Positions 42,356 to 51,559 of a stretch of 64,000 nt of DNA are shown piece after piece. The position numbers and the translations under genes were made by a program. Under the pieces are notes generated by a model. The model was given only the letters and a program-made list of their open reading frames with translations, was not told where the DNA came from and made no database searches. Source of the DNA: Lutibacter sp. Hel_I_33_5 (GTDB lineage: Bacteria > Bacteroidota > Bacteroidia > Flavobacteriales > Flavobacteriaceae); contig NZ_VISM01000001.1 in assembly GCF_007827455.1 (NCBI RefSeq), forward strand, positions 1,713,501 to 1,777,500. The letters run 5' to 3'. The number at the start of each line of letters is the position of its first letter. Position 1 is the stretch's first letter.

Positions 42356-44212
42356 CTACTCCACTGTAACCGATTTTGCTAAGTTTCTAGGTTGATCAAC
42401 ATTTTTATCTAACATTACTGCAATGTGATAGGATAATAATTGAAAAGGAATTGTTGTTAATAAAGGTGTAAACGCTTCTTCCGTTTCTGGAATTTCAATT
42501 ACATGATCAGCAATTTCTTTAACTTGAGTATCTCCTTCTGTTACAATTGCAATAATTTTTCCAGCTCTAGATTTTATTTCCTGAATATTACTTACAACTT
42601 TTTCGTAATGCCCTTTATTTGTTGCAATTACAAAGATTGGCATATTCTCATCGATTAATGCAATAGGACCATGTTTCATTTCAGCTGCTGGATATCCTTC
42701 TGCATGGATATAAGATATTTCTTTTAACTTTAAAGCACCTTCTAAGGCAACAGGAAAGTTAAAGCCTCTTCCTAAATATAAACAGTTTGTTGCATCTTTA
42801 TAAACAGAAGCAATATATTTTACCTGATCATCAATTTCTAATAGCTTTTCAACTTGTTTAGGAATCAATTGTAAGGTTTGTAGATATTTTTGAAATGCTG
42901 GTTTTGATAAAACACCTTTTTCCCTTCCTAACTTTAATGCTATTAAAGAAAGTACCGTTATTTGTGTTGTAAATGCTTTTGTTGATGCTACTCCGATTTC
43001 TGGGCCTGCATGCGTATAAGCCCCAGAATGAGTTTCCCTAGCAATAGAAGAACCTACAACATTACAAACACCATAAACAAATGCTCCCTTAGATTTTGCT
43101 AATTTAATAGCTGCTAAAGTATCGGCAGTTTCTCCTGATTGAGAAATTGCAATTACAATATCTTTAGTGGTAATAATTGGGTTTCTATATCTAAACTCAG
43201 AAGCATATTCTACTTCAACAGGAATTCTAGCAAGATCTTCAAAGAGATATTCTCCAACCAAACCCGCATGCCAAGAAGTTCCGCATGCAACAATTATTAT
43301 TCTGTCAGCATTTAAAAATCTCGGTAGATTATCGTCTATACTTGACATTTTAATAATGCCTTCATTTGCAAGAATTCTTCCCCTATAGGTATCTGTTATT
43401 GCCTTTGGTTGTTCATGAATTTCTTTTAGCATAAAGTGATCATAACCACCTTTTTCAATTTGCTCAAGATTCATTTTAAGTTGCTGAACATTTGTATCAA
43501 CCATAGAATCATCCATAATTTTACGAACCTTGATACCTTTGCCTACCTTAATAATTGCTAACTCTTCATCTTCTAAATAAATAGCATCCTTAGTATATTC
43601 TATAAAAGGAGAAGCATCAGAAGCTACAAAAAACTCTTTATTTTCTTTTCCTACACCAATTGCAATCGGACTTCCTAATCTTGCAACAACTAATTCGTTA
43701 GGTTTTGTTTTATCAAAAACGGCAATTGCATACGCACCAACAACTTGTGTCAAGGCTAGCTGTACTGCTTTACCTAACTTACATCCTTCCTTCTTTTTTA
43801 CTTCCTGAATTAAGTTAACTAATACTTCTGTATCAGTATCACTTTTAAAAATATAGCCTCTTTTTACTAATTCTTTTTTAATGGTATCATAATTTTCTAT
43901 GATTCCATTATGAACTACGACTAATTCTCCTGAATTTGAAAAATGTGGGTGAGAATTGATATCATTAGGAATTCCGTGAGTAGCCCATCTAGTATGACCA
44001 ATTCCGATTGTTCCTCTTTTTCTTTTTTCATCTCTATCGGTAATAATTTCAAGATCAGAAACTTTACCTTTTGTTTTAGAAAGGTGCATTTCTTCACCAT
44101 CATACATCATAATTCCTGCACTATCATAACCTCTATATTCTAGTCTTTTAAGGCCATTAATTACAATAGGATACGCTTCTCTATAGCCTATATAACCAGT
44201 TATTCCACACAT
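42356..44212 (-). CDS. glmS: glutamine-fructose-6-phosphate aminotransferase (isomerizing)
   Basis: 618 residues. It makes glucosamine-6-phosphate, the first step to UDP-GlcNAc for peptidoglycan and lipopolysaccharide. Seen: Cys2 as glutaminase nucleophile (MCGITGYIGYREA), RWATHGIPNDINSHPH, two SIS domains (CGTSWHAGLVGEYLFEDLA, ISQSGETADTLAAI, GAYTHAGPEIGVASTKAFT), and the end DQPRNLAKSVTVE. No glmS ribozyme or other leader element is seen. The last five codons are duplicated at 41263 (see the insertion entry). DUF4270 and GT5 genes lie upstream in the same direction. Confidence 0.97.
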   Translation of the reverse strand: MCGITGYIGYREAYPIVINGLKRLEYRGYDSAGIMMYDGEEMHLSKTKGKVSDLEIITDRDEKRKRGTIGIGHTRWATHGIPNDINSHPHFSNSGELVVVHNGIIENYDTIKKELVKRGYIFKSDTDTEVLVNLIQEVKKKEGCKLGKAVQLALTQVVGAYAIAVFDKTKPNELVVARLGSPIAIGVGKENKEFFVASDASPFIEYTKDAIYLEDEELAIIKVGKGIKVRKIMDDSMVDTNVQQLKMNLEQIEKGGYDHFMLKEIHEQPKAITDTYRGRILANEGIIKMSSIDDNLPRFLNADRIIIVACGTSWHAGLVGEYLFEDLARIPVEVEYASEFRYRNPIITTKDIVIAISQSGETADTLAAIKLAKSKGAFVYGVCNVVGSSIARETHSGAYTHAGPEIGVASTKAFTTQITVLSLIALKLGREKGVLSKPAFQKYLQTLQLIPKQVEKLLEIDDQVKYIASVYKDATNCLYLGRGFNFPVALEGALKLKEISYIHAEGYPAAEMKHGPIALIDENMPIFVIATNKGHYEKVVSNIQEIKSRAGKIIAIVTEGDTQVKEIADHVIEIPETEEAFTPLLTTIPFQLLSYHIAVMLDKNVDQPRNLAKSVTVE

Positions 44213-44226
44213 AAATAATGATTTTT

Positions 44227-45792
44227 TTAATTCTTTTTCTTAGTATAAGAAATTTTTAATTGCGCTTTTCTTGTTCCGTTACTTGGTAAATGATTTAATA
44301 ACATTACTGCTTTTGGGTTCCAACTAAAGTTTCTTACAAGTGAATCACTAATTGCTCTTGAAGTTGGCAAATCTGTTGGGTTATTAAATACTTTTACAGA
44401 TAAAGTCGGATTATAAGTAGTATTTCCATTCAATAAATCAGAAATATAATCTGTTATTCTAAAATTATATTTATTTGGTTTATTATCACTTGATGATTCT
44501 AATAAACCTCCATAAGTACTCAACCCTTCAGAAAGTAAATCTTTTACTTGAGAATATTTAATCGTATTATTTACAATATTCTTCTTTTGTAAGAATAATT
44601 TAAAAGGTGTAGAAATCGTATCAAACCCTACTGTATTTTGATCTACATATAATGTTAAAGAAGCATCATTAATTAACCAGTTTTTTGCTCTTAATTGTTC
44701 TAATTGATTCCCTAATAATATTTTAACTTCGGCATCCGAACCAGCAGCACCTTGAACAACAACTTGACTACTATTTGGTGAATTATTAGAAGACATTTTA
44801 TAGATGTTATTTCTAATCCCAGATAATGCAAAAGAATCGTTTTTTAGCACCGTATCAATAACTTTGTTTGTAGATGTTTTAGTAACTGTATTTGTGTAAT
44901 ATACTTCAATTGAAGAATTATCAACTCCATTTAAATTTAATGACAATAACGATCCATTAGATCCTTTTGCTTCTAAAATAATTCCTCTAAAATAGTCGTT
45001 AAAATTTTCTTGAGTTGCAAATTCTGCTCCTTGATATTTATCTAAAAATAATGCTTTAATCTTTTGTTTTGATAACGGAATTCTAGCAAAAGGTCTATTA
45101 TTAGATATTCTGATAGTGTCAATAAATTTAGAGCCGTCCTTTAATGTTCTATTCAAATAAAAAACTGTATCACTTTTATTAGGTATAAATTGATAATTTT
45201 GTGTGCTATTTAATTGCGTACCAACCTTATCATATACTGCATCAGAATTAAAAACATTTGTTTTACTTGGATCCGTAGGATTTAAACTATTTAAAAATGT
45301 GCTAGTTTGATAAACATTAAAATCGAAAGGAAGTGTTTGATTTCCGATAATTGAATCTAAAAAGTAATCATTTGTTGCAGCAACTTTTAAAGTAGACTGG
45401 TATGGTATTCTTAGAATTGCCGAATCGATACTAGTAAAAACCGAAGTATCAGCTTTATTTGTATAACTATCTTGAATTAATCTATATCCAGTATTTATAG
45501 CTAATTGAGAAACAATAGATGCTTCTATTTTTTCATAATTCGCATTATTATAAACACCAAGTAAATACTGACCTAATATTCCATTTTGCAATGTTATCCC
45601 GTCTGCTCTAACAAAATCTATATCAGAACCTGAGACTTCTACTTCTAAAATAGTATCGTGAGTAGAAAATTCGGTGTTGTTTATAATACTTGTACCAATG
45701 TCTGTAAAATCTTCTTCGCAAGAAATTACACCCATAAAAACAAAAGCAAATACACCTACAAAAGTTGCCTTTTTAACAATGTTTTTTAACAT
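44227..45792 (-). CDS. DUF4270 family lipoprotein
   Basis: 521 residues. A lipobox (FMGVISC, Cys at 25) is followed by EEDFTDIGTSIINNTEF, matching the usual DUF4270 start (D.G..I). The body is strand-rich, with DSAILRIPYQST and FRGIILEAKGSNGSLLSLNL. Known only as a Bacteroidota outer-membrane lipoprotein family of unknown function. It stands between glmS and the GT5 gene with 14- and 6-base gaps, so the three are likely co-transcribed, a recurring gene order in Flavobacteriia. Confidence 0.92.
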   Translation of the reverse strand: MLKNIVKKATFVGVFAFVFMGVISCEEDFTDIGTSIINNTEFSTHDTILEVEVSGSDIDFVRADGITLQNGILGQYLLGVYNNANYEKIEASIVSQLAINTGYRLIQDSYTNKADTSVFTSIDSAILRIPYQSTLKVAATNDYFLDSIIGNQTLPFDFNVYQTSTFLNSLNPTDPSKTNVFNSDAVYDKVGTQLNSTQNYQFIPNKSDTVFYLNRTLKDGSKFIDTIRISNNRPFARIPLSKQKIKALFLDKYQGAEFATQENFNDYFRGIILEAKGSNGSLLSLNLNGVDNSSIEVYYTNTVTKTSTNKVIDTVLKNDSFALSGIRNNIYKMSSNNSPNSSQVVVQGAAGSDAEVKILLGNQLEQLRAKNWLINDASLTLYVDQNTVGFDTISTPFKLFLQKKNIVNNTIKYSQVKDLLSEGLSTYGGLLESSSDNKPNKYNFRITDYISDLLNGNTTYNPTLSVKVFNNPTDLPTSRAISDSLVRNFSWNPKAVMLLNHLPSNGTRKAQLKISYTKKKN

Positions 45793-45798
45793 AAAACT

Positions 45799-46614
45799 CT
45801 AGTCTTGTGCTACTGAAATTAAATCAGCATAAAAATTTAAATATGATTTTTGTTCTTCTTCAGGTTTATATTCTAAAACCGGGATATCCTGATCCTGAAT
45901 AAACGCTGAAATTTCTTCTGGAAGTTCTTCGCTACCATTAATAATTGCGTCAGAATTTTCTATCGCGCTTTTTAAAATAGCCGTATGGTTTGGTGTTTTT
46001 AATAATTCTATTTTATCCTCCGCAATTTTATCAAACATTATTTTGTCTGTTAACCCAGCATTTAAAGAACCTTCAAAACCTGCATTGTAAATTGATGTTA
46101 CAATTTTACTTTCAGAAAATAATGGTTCTTCATTATAAAATTCTTTAAGATATAATGGTAATAAACTTGCCATCCATCCGTGAACATGAATAATATCTGG
46201 CGCCCAGTTTAATTTTTTTACCGTTTCTACAACTCCTTTTGCAAAGAAAATTGCACGTTCATCATTATCTTCAAATAATTGATCATCTTCATCAGTAAAA
46301 ACCGCTTTACGCTTAAAATACTCATCATTATCAATAAAATAAACTTGCATTCTTTCTTTAGGAATAGAAGCAACTTTAATAATCAAAGGCATATCCATGT
46401 CGTTGATTATCAAATTCATACCTGATAAACGAATTACTTCGTGAAGTTGATGTCTTCTTTCATTAATTACACCATAACGAGGCATAAAAATTCTAGTTTG
46501 AACTCCGTTTGAATGTGCGTTTTTTGCAGAATTAAATGCTGTTGATGAAACCTCAGTTTCTGGCACATAAGGCACAACTTCTGAGGAAACATATAATATT
46601 CTCTTATCTTTCAT
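45799..46614 (-). CDS. GT5 (glycogen/starch synthase) N-terminal domain protein
   Basis: 271 residues, about half a true glycogen synthase. Seen: ILYVSSEVVPYVPETEVSST (a variant of the ADP-glucose-binding start, which normally has KTGGLADV; Lys and Gly-Gly are missing here), GVQTRIFMPRYGVINERRHQ, and PDIIHVHGWMASLLPLYLKE. The C-terminal Rossmann domain is absent. Catalysis is therefore doubtful. The gene has a conserved place before DUF4270 and glmS and opposite panC, so it may have another role in Bacteroidota. Confidence 0.85.
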   Translation of the reverse strand: MKDKRILYVSSEVVPYVPETEVSSTAFNSAKNAHSNGVQTRIFMPRYGVINERRHQLHEVIRLSGMNLIINDMDMPLIIKVASIPKERMQVYFIDNDEYFKRKAVFTDEDDQLFEDNDERAIFFAKGVVETVKKLNWAPDIIHVHGWMASLLPLYLKEFYNEEPLFSESKIVTSIYNAGFEGSLNAGLTDKIMFDKIAEDKIELLKTPNHTAILKSAIENSDAIINGSEELPEEISAFIQDQDIPVLEYKPEEEQKSYLNFYADLISVAQD

Positions 46615-46639
46615 TAAATCACCCTTTTATTCAGATGTG

Positions 46640-46647
46640 CAAAAGTA
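46640..46647 (-). promoter_or_regulatory. -7 element (TACTTTTG) of the GT5-DUF4270-glmS transcript
   Basis: Reverse-strand TACTTTTG fits TAnnTTTG, 26 bases before the GT5 start at 46614. The intergenic region is shared with the divergent panC promoter. Confidence 0.5.
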
Positions 46648-46679
46648 CGAATTAATATGCTAATATCCTGTTAAAATAG

Positions 46680-46687
46680 TAAGTTTG
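46680..46687 (+). promoter_or_regulatory. -7 element (TAAGTTTG) of panC
   Basis: TAAGTTTG fits TAnnTTTG, 23 bases before the panC ATG. It is divergent from the -7 element at 46640. Confidence 0.5.
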
Positions 46688-46710
46688 CATCAATTTAACA
46701 CGTTTTTCAC

Positions 46711-47559
46711 ATGCAAGTTTTTACTAAAAAGTCGCTCTTAAAAGAATATATTTCTCAGATAAAAGAACAAAGTAAATCTGTTGGATTTGTACCAACGATG
46801 GGCGCTTTACATCAAGGACATTTATCATTGATAAAAAAAGCTAAAAAGAAAAACGACATTGTTGTTGTCAGTATTTTCGTGAATCCTACGCAGTTTGATA
46901 ATAAAGAAGATTTAGACAAATATCCAATAACTTTAGAAAACGATAAAAAACTACTTGAAAGTGTAGATTGTGATGCGGTATTTATTCCATCTGTAAAAGA
47001 AATTTATGATAAAAATATCGTTTCAGAAAAATTTGACTTCGATGGTTTAGAACATCAAATGGAAGGAAAATTTAGAGATGGTCATTTTGATGGTGTTGGC
47101 ACTATTGTAAAAGCATTATTAGAAATTGTTATGCCTACAAAAGCATATTTTGGCGAAAAAGATTTTCAACAGTTACAAATCATTAAAAAATTGGTTGAAA
47201 AACACCAACTAAATGTTACGATAAAAGGGTGTCCGATTTTTAGAGAAGAAGATGGTTTGGCTATGAGCTCTCGAAATACAAGACTTACTAATGAGTATAG
47301 AAAAGCAGCTCCTTTTATCCATAAAACGCTAAAAAAAGCTAAAAAGAAATTTGGCATAAAAGATGCTGATAAAGTGACTGAATGGGTAGAAAATCAATTT
47401 AAGAAACATCCAATTCTAGAGTTAGAGTATTTTACAATTGCCAATGAAAAAACGCTAGAAACAATTACATCAAAAAAGAACAAAGAAAAACACCGTGCTT
47501 TTATTGCTGTTTTTGCTGGCGAAATTAGATTGATAGATAACATTCAATTAAAAAATTAG
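46711..47559 (+). CDS. panC: pantothenate synthetase
   Basis: 282 residues. It joins pantoate and beta-alanine with ATP to make pantothenate. Seen: GFVPTMGALHQGHLSLIKKA with the HxGH ATP site, VSIFVNPTQFDNKEDLDKYP, FDGVGTIVKALLEIVMPTKA, YFGEKDFQQLQIIKKLV, and LAMSSRNTRLT. Length is typical. It is followed by panD, which supplies the beta-alanine, after 27 bases. Confidence 0.97.
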   Translation: MQVFTKKSLLKEYISQIKEQSKSVGFVPTMGALHQGHLSLIKKAKKKNDIVVVSIFVNPTQFDNKEDLDKYPITLENDKKLLESVDCDAVFIPSVKEIYDKNIVSEKFDFDGLEHQMEGKFRDGHFDGVGTIVKALLEIVMPTKAYFGEKDFQQLQIIKKLVEKHQLNVTIKGCPIFREEDGLAMSSRNTRLTNEYRKAAPFIHKTLKKAKKKFGIKDADKVTEWVENQFKKHPILELEYFTIANEKTLETITSKKNKEKHRAFIAVFAGEIRLIDNIQLKN

Positions 47560-47574
47560 TAATCAAAAAAAACG

Positions 47575-47582
47575 TATTTTTG
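47575..47582 (+). promoter_or_regulatory. -7 element (TATTTTTG) just before panD
   Basis: TATTTTTG ends 4 bases before the panD ATG. If it is used, the transcript would start at or next to the start codon, giving a leaderless message. Confidence 0.35.
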
Positions 47583-47586
47583 TAAC

Positions 47587-47937
47587 ATGTTAGTACAAGT
47601 TGTAAAATCTAAAATCCACCGCGTAAAAGTTACGGGTGCAGATTTAAATTATATAGGAAGCATTACCATTGATGAAGATTTAATGGATGCATCAAACATT
47701 ATCGAAGGTGAACGAGTTCAAATTGTTAATAATAATAATGGCGAGCGTTTAGAAACCTATGCAATTCCTGGTCCTCGTGGAAGCGGTGAAATTACATTAA
47801 ACGGAGCTGCTTCTAGAAGAGTTGCAGTTGGAGATGTGTTAATTTTAATTGTCTATGCTTTTATGGAATTAGAAAAAGCCAAAGGTTTTAAACCAGCCTT
47901 GGTTTTTCCAAATGAAAAAGACAACACCCTTACATAA
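47587..47937 (+). CDS. panD: aspartate 1-decarboxylase proenzyme
   Basis: 116 residues. The product makes beta-alanine for pantothenate. Seen: the self-cleavage site YIGSITID (cleavage between Gly and Ser forms the pyruvoyl group), Lys9 (KSKIHRV), Tyr-containing [20 protein letters not shown], and [14 protein letters not shown]. Length and motifs are standard for the bacterial PanD tetramer. A flippase-like membrane gene begins 2 bases after its stop. Confidence 0.97.
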   Translation: MLVQVVKSKIHRVKVTGADLNYIGSITIDEDLMDASNIIEGERVQIVNNNNGERLETYAIPGPRGSGEITLNGAASRRVAVGDVLILIVYAFMELEKAKGFKPALVFPNEKDNTLT

Positions 47938-47939
47938 TT

Positions 47940-48884
47940 TTGGACATTAAAAAAGCTTTAAAAATAATATTACCGCTCGCATTGGGTGGTTTTTTAGTTT
48001 GGTATTCGCTCTCAAAAGTATCTTTAAGTACTTTATTAGAATATTTTAAAAACGCTAATTATTGGTGGATATTACTAGGACTTTCTTTTGGTGTTTTAAG
48101 CCATTTATCTAGAGCCTATCGTTGGAAATTTTTACTAGAGCCAATGGGTTACAAGCCGAAATTTGCAAATAGCACTATGGCAGTTTTAATTGCCTATTTA
48201 GTAAATTATGCAGTTCCAAGAGCAGGTGAAGTTTCTAGAGCAGCGATAATGACCAACTATGAAAACATCCCTTTTGAAAAAGGATTTGGAACCATAGTTG
48301 CAGAACGAATTGCCGATTTAATAATGATGTTAATTATTATCGGAATCACATTATTTGTTCAGTTTGATTTTATTTATGACCTTCTTACAAAGAACTTTGA
48401 TCCAACTAAAATCCTTTTAAGCCTAGTAATTTTAGTTATAGGTTTTTTTATTTTTTCATCCTTTGTAAAAAAAGCAACTTCTGGGTTTTTATTAAAAGTT
48501 AAAAAATTTGTTTCAGGTTTAGTAGAAGGCGTCACAAGCATTTTTAAGATGAAACATAAGTGGGCATTTATTTTTCACACCGTTTTTATCTGGGCAATGT
48601 ATGTAGCCATGTTTTGGGCAACAATTCCTGCTATTGAAGGACTAAATGCACCCATTGGCGCTATTTTAATTGGCTTTATTGCTGGTGGATTCTCTATAGC
48701 TGCAACCAATGGCGGTATAGGTTTATATCCTGTTGCTGTTGCTGGCGCTTTTGCATTGTTTGGAATTGCTGAAGAACCTGCAAACGCTTTTGGATGGATA
48801 ATGTGGACTGCACAAACAGCAATGATTATTCTTTTTGGTGGACTTGCTTTTTTATTATTACCGATTTATAATAAGGCAAAGTAG
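47940..48884 (+). CDS. lysylphosphatidylglycerol synthetase-TM (UPF0104) family membrane protein
   Basis: 314 residues from a TTG start 2 bases after panD; no ATG is available nearby. Eight or more membrane helices. Motifs: LSFGVLSHLSRAYRWKFLLE, NYAVPRAGEVSRAAIM, GTIVAERIADLIMMLIII and AGGFSIAATNGGIGLYPVAV, typical of the flippase-like domain of LPG synthase (DUF2156-less, TM part only). It may move lipid-linked substrates; the substrate is unknown. It likely shares a transcript with panCD. Confidence 0.9.
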   Translation: MDIKKALKIILPLALGGFLVWYSLSKVSLSTLLEYFKNANYWWILLGLSFGVLSHLSRAYRWKFLLEPMGYKPKFANSTMAVLIAYLVNYAVPRAGEVSRAAIMTNYENIPFEKGFGTIVAERIADLIMMLIIIGITLFVQFDFIYDLLTKNFDPTKILLSLVILVIGFFIFSSFVKKATSGFLLKVKKFVSGLVEGVTSIFKMKHKWAFIFHTVFIWAMYVAMFWATIPAIEGLNAPIGAILIGFIAGGFSIAATNGGIGLYPVAVAGAFALFGIAEEPANAFGWIMWTAQTAMIILFGGLAFLLLPIYNKAK

Positions 48885-48949
48885 TAAAACATATATTTGT
48901 TGATTTTTTTAAAAAAAGTTATTTTAGCTAAAATCAAAAAAATGCTTTT

Positions 48950-50083
48950 ATGAAAACTTATGTCTTGGCACTTAGTATATTCTTACTATTTTTTTCTTGT
49001 GATAAAAGAAAGAACCATAAAGTTAAAACATCTTTAATAAAAGGTGTGGTAATCGCTAGACCTCAAAGTGACACTTTATTATTGGTAAAAAAAACTGGTG
49101 ACTTATTTCAAAATTCTATAAAAATACCTATAGTAAATGGAAACTTTTCCTACAATTTAAAATCAAATTTTATTGAAGAATATGCAATAGGTTTTAAAGA
49201 TGAATTTGATAAAGGCTTTTTTTTTAATAATTATTTCTTTAATGATAAAGACATTATAAAATTAACTCTATATCCCAACCAAAATGAACAAGATAATATT
49301 ATTATTGGAGGAGAATTAAATACAAAAAAGGAGTTTTTAAGAAAGCAAGGTCTTCAGAGATTTTGGAGTAAAATTGATTCTCTATATGAGAAAAATGAAT
49401 TAAGCTCAACGTTACAAACAAAAGTAGATAGTATTTATAATGAATTAAAAAAATGGCAAATTAGTAAGTTAAAAACTGATAACTCTCTTGTAGGCTTTTC
49501 AATGTTAATTGATAAACTATTAGACAATAAAAGAGATAAAACATTTAACATAAAGGAAATCGATAGAGCTTTTAAAAATTACAAAACTAGATTTCCAAAA
49601 CATCCTTATACAGAAATTGCTATAAATATATTAAATGGAATTAAAAATGCGAATGTTGGTGGTTATTATACAGATTTTTATTCTAAAAAGAATGATGACC
49701 AAGTAGAAACTATTTCTTCTCTTATATCAAAAAATAAGCTAACTCTTATTGATTTATGGATGAACTGGTGTGAACCATGCATTTTAAAAGATAAGGAATT
49801 AGTGCCTTATTATGAAGAATTTAAGAAAAAAGGATTTGATATGTTTTCTGTAATGGGTGTTGATTCTAAAGAAAAATTCCTAAAAACAAAAAACAAATAC
49901 AAGTATCCATGGCAATTAAACTACGAGGTAAAACATGAGTTTAATATTTGGGACAAATACAATATTTCAAATTCTGGAGGTTCTCAATTTTTAGTAGATT
50001 TTAAAGGTGAAATTTTAGCTATAAATCCAAAGCCAAAAGAAATAGACTCTATATTAAATTCTATAACTAAGATTAAGCGTTAA
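48950..50083 (+). CDS. TlpA-like thioredoxin-fold lipoprotein
   Basis: 377 residues. A lipobox (LLFFSC, Cys at 17) is followed by an N-terminal beta-rich part (about 25-110) of the DUF4369 type, a helical middle, and a C-terminal thioredoxin-like domain (about 255-377) with the active pair in LIDLWMNWCEPCILKDKELV. It is probably periplasm-facing and involved in disulfide exchange, like the many TlpA-DUF4369 proteins of Bacteroidota. The Trp-Cys-Glu-Pro-Cys motif is a normal variant. Stands alone between panD-flippase and radA. Confidence 0.87.
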   Translation: MKTYVLALSIFLLFFSCDKRKNHKVKTSLIKGVVIARPQSDTLLLVKKTGDLFQNSIKIPIVNGNFSYNLKSNFIEEYAIGFKDEFDKGFFFNNYFFNDKDIIKLTLYPNQNEQDNIIIGGELNTKKEFLRKQGLQRFWSKIDSLYEKNELSSTLQTKVDSIYNELKKWQISKLKTDNSLVGFSMLIDKLLDNKRDKTFNIKEIDRAFKNYKTRFPKHPYTEIAINILNGIKNANVGGYYTDFYSKKNDDQVETISSLISKNKLTLIDLWMNWCEPCILKDKELVPYYEEFKKKGFDMFSVMGVDSKEKFLKTKNKYKYPWQLNYEVKHEFNIWDKYNISNSGGSQFLVDFKGEILAINPKPKEIDSILNSITKIKR

Positions 50084-50136
50084 AATAATTTTGAAACCTG
50101 TAACTTTACTCCTTTCAAACTTTACAACTCTTTTAA

Positions 50137-51495
50137 ATGGCTAAAACCAAAACTACTTTTTTCTGTCAGAATTGCGGAACTCAACATGCAAAATGGGTTG
50201 GACAATGTGGAGCTTGTAAAGAATGGAATACTATTGTAGAAGAAGTAATTAAGAAAGAAGAAAAACGAGTTTGGAAACAGTCTACAACTGCAAAACAAGT
50301 TTCTAAACCATTAAAAATTGCTGATATTCAGCTAAACCCAGAAGAACGAGTTATTACCAATAATAACGAATTAGATACGGTTTTGGGTGGCGGATTAGTA
50401 AAAGGTTCAGTAACACTTTTAGGAGGAGAGCCTGGTATTGGAAAATCGACATTATTATTACAAGTTGCATTAACTATTAATCAGAAAGTATTGTATGTTT
50501 CTGGAGAAGAAAGTCAGTCGCAAATAAAAATGCGAGCAGAAAGATTGGAATCTAACAACTCTAATTGTTTAGTATTAACCGAAACTAATACACAACAAAT
50601 CTTTAAAAACATCGAAGAAACAGAACCAGAAGTTTTGGTAATCGACTCTATACAAACCTTGCATACAAATGCTATTGAAGCATCTCCTGGAAGTATTTCT
50701 CAAATTAGAGAAACTTCAGCAGAATTGATAAAATTTGCTAAAGAAACAGCAACACCAGTTTTATTAATTGGCCATATTAATAAAGAAGGACATATTGCTG
50801 GACCAAAAATATTAGAGCATATGGTAGATGTTGTGTTACAATTTGAAGGCGATAGAAATCATACCTATCGAATTTTAAGAAGTCAGAAAAATAGATTCGG
50901 TTCAACATCTGAACTAGGAATTTATGAAATGCTTTCTTCTGGATTACGTGAAATTTCGAATCCGTCTGAAATTTTAATTTCTAAAAAAGATGATGATTTA
51001 AGCGGAACCGCAATTGCATCAACTTTAGAAGGTATTAGACCTTTAATGATAGAAATTCAAGCTTTAGTTTCTACCGCTGTTTACGGAACACCTCAACGTT
51101 CTACTACAGGGTATAATTTAAAAAGACTAAACATGTTATTGGCGGTGTTAGAAAAACGTGCTGGTTTTAAATTAGGTGCAAAAGATGTGTTTTTAAATAT
51201 AACTGGCGGTATTAATGTAGATGACCCAGCTATTGATTTAGCAGTAGTTGCAGCAATTTTATCATCTAATCAAGATTTGGCAATTAACCCTAATGTATGT
51301 TTTGCTGCAGAAGTTGGTTTAGCTGGAGAAATCAGACCAGTTTCTAAAATAGATCAACGAATTTTAGAAGCAGAAAAACTAGGTTATAAAAGTTTTGTAG
51401 CATCTAAATACAATAAAATCACTTCTAAAAATCATAGTATAAAATTAATCTTAGTTGGTAAAATAGAAGAAGCTTTTGCTACGTTGTTTGCATAA
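50137..51495 (+). CDS. radA: DNA repair protein RadA/Sms
   Basis: 452 residues. Seen: an N-terminal C4 zinc finger (FFCQNCGTQHAKWVGQCGAC), a RecA-like ATPase with Walker A GGEPGIGKSTLLLQ and YVSGEES, the RadA-specific LRSQKNRFGSTSELGIYEM, and a C-terminal Lon-like (LonC) fold with the sequence NITGGINVDDPAIDLAVVAA. It helps process recombination intermediates as a branch-migration helicase. Ends in a strong terminator. Confidence 0.97.
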   Translation: MAKTKTTFFCQNCGTQHAKWVGQCGACKEWNTIVEEVIKKEEKRVWKQSTTAKQVSKPLKIADIQLNPEERVITNNNELDTVLGGGLVKGSVTLLGGEPGIGKSTLLLQVALTINQKVLYVSGEESQSQIKMRAERLESNNSNCLVLTETNTQQIFKNIEETEPEVLVIDSIQTLHTNAIEASPGSISQIRETSAELIKFAKETATPVLLIGHINKEGHIAGPKILEHMVDVVLQFEGDRNHTYRILRSQKNRFGSTSELGIYEMLSSGLREISNPSEILISKKDDDLSGTAIASTLEGIRPLMIEIQALVSTAVYGTPQRSTTGYNLKRLNMLLAVLEKRAGFKLGAKDVFLNITGGINVDDPAIDLAVVAAILSSNQDLAINPNVCFAAEVGLAGEIRPVSKIDQRILEAEKLGYKSFVASKYNKITSKNHSIKLILVGKIEEAFATLFA

Positions 51496-51496
51496 A

Positions 51497-51522
51497 AAAA
51501 CCGAGCATTTCTGCTCGGTTTT
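51497..51522. terminator. bidirectional terminator between radA and hemD
   Basis: Stem AAAACCGAGCA (51497-51507) / TGCTCGGTTTT (51512-51522) with a TTTC loop. It starts 2 bases after the radA stop codon. Convergent genes on both sides. Confidence 0.88.
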
Positions 51523-51559
51523 ATATTTATAAAAGTTTCTGAAACAAATTCAGAATATA

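Larger units (their letters stand above)
41283..42357. mobile_element. putative integrative-element remnant at the 3' end of glmS
   Basis: About 1.07 kb bounded by two copies of the glmS 3' end. It carries an XRE regulator, a 61-codon recombinase-like fragment and non-coding DNA with a direct repeat TGTTACGAGTA (42312-42322 and 42344-42354). Without it, glmS would abut the bidirectional terminator at 41211-41238. Duplication of a gene end with conserved coding sense is what site-specific integration into a 3' end leaves. No complete integrase remains, so this is inference. Confidence 0.55.

Noticed and set aside
41263..42357. A Tn7-type transposon at glmS
   Set aside because: Tn7 inserts a short way past the glmS stop and does not duplicate the gene end; no tns genes or Tn7 end repeats are present. 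A site-specific integrative element fits better.
43167..44143. Frames of 60-73 codons overlapping glmS on both strands
   Set aside because: Shadows of the glmS reading frame; no ribosome site, promoter or conserved motif.
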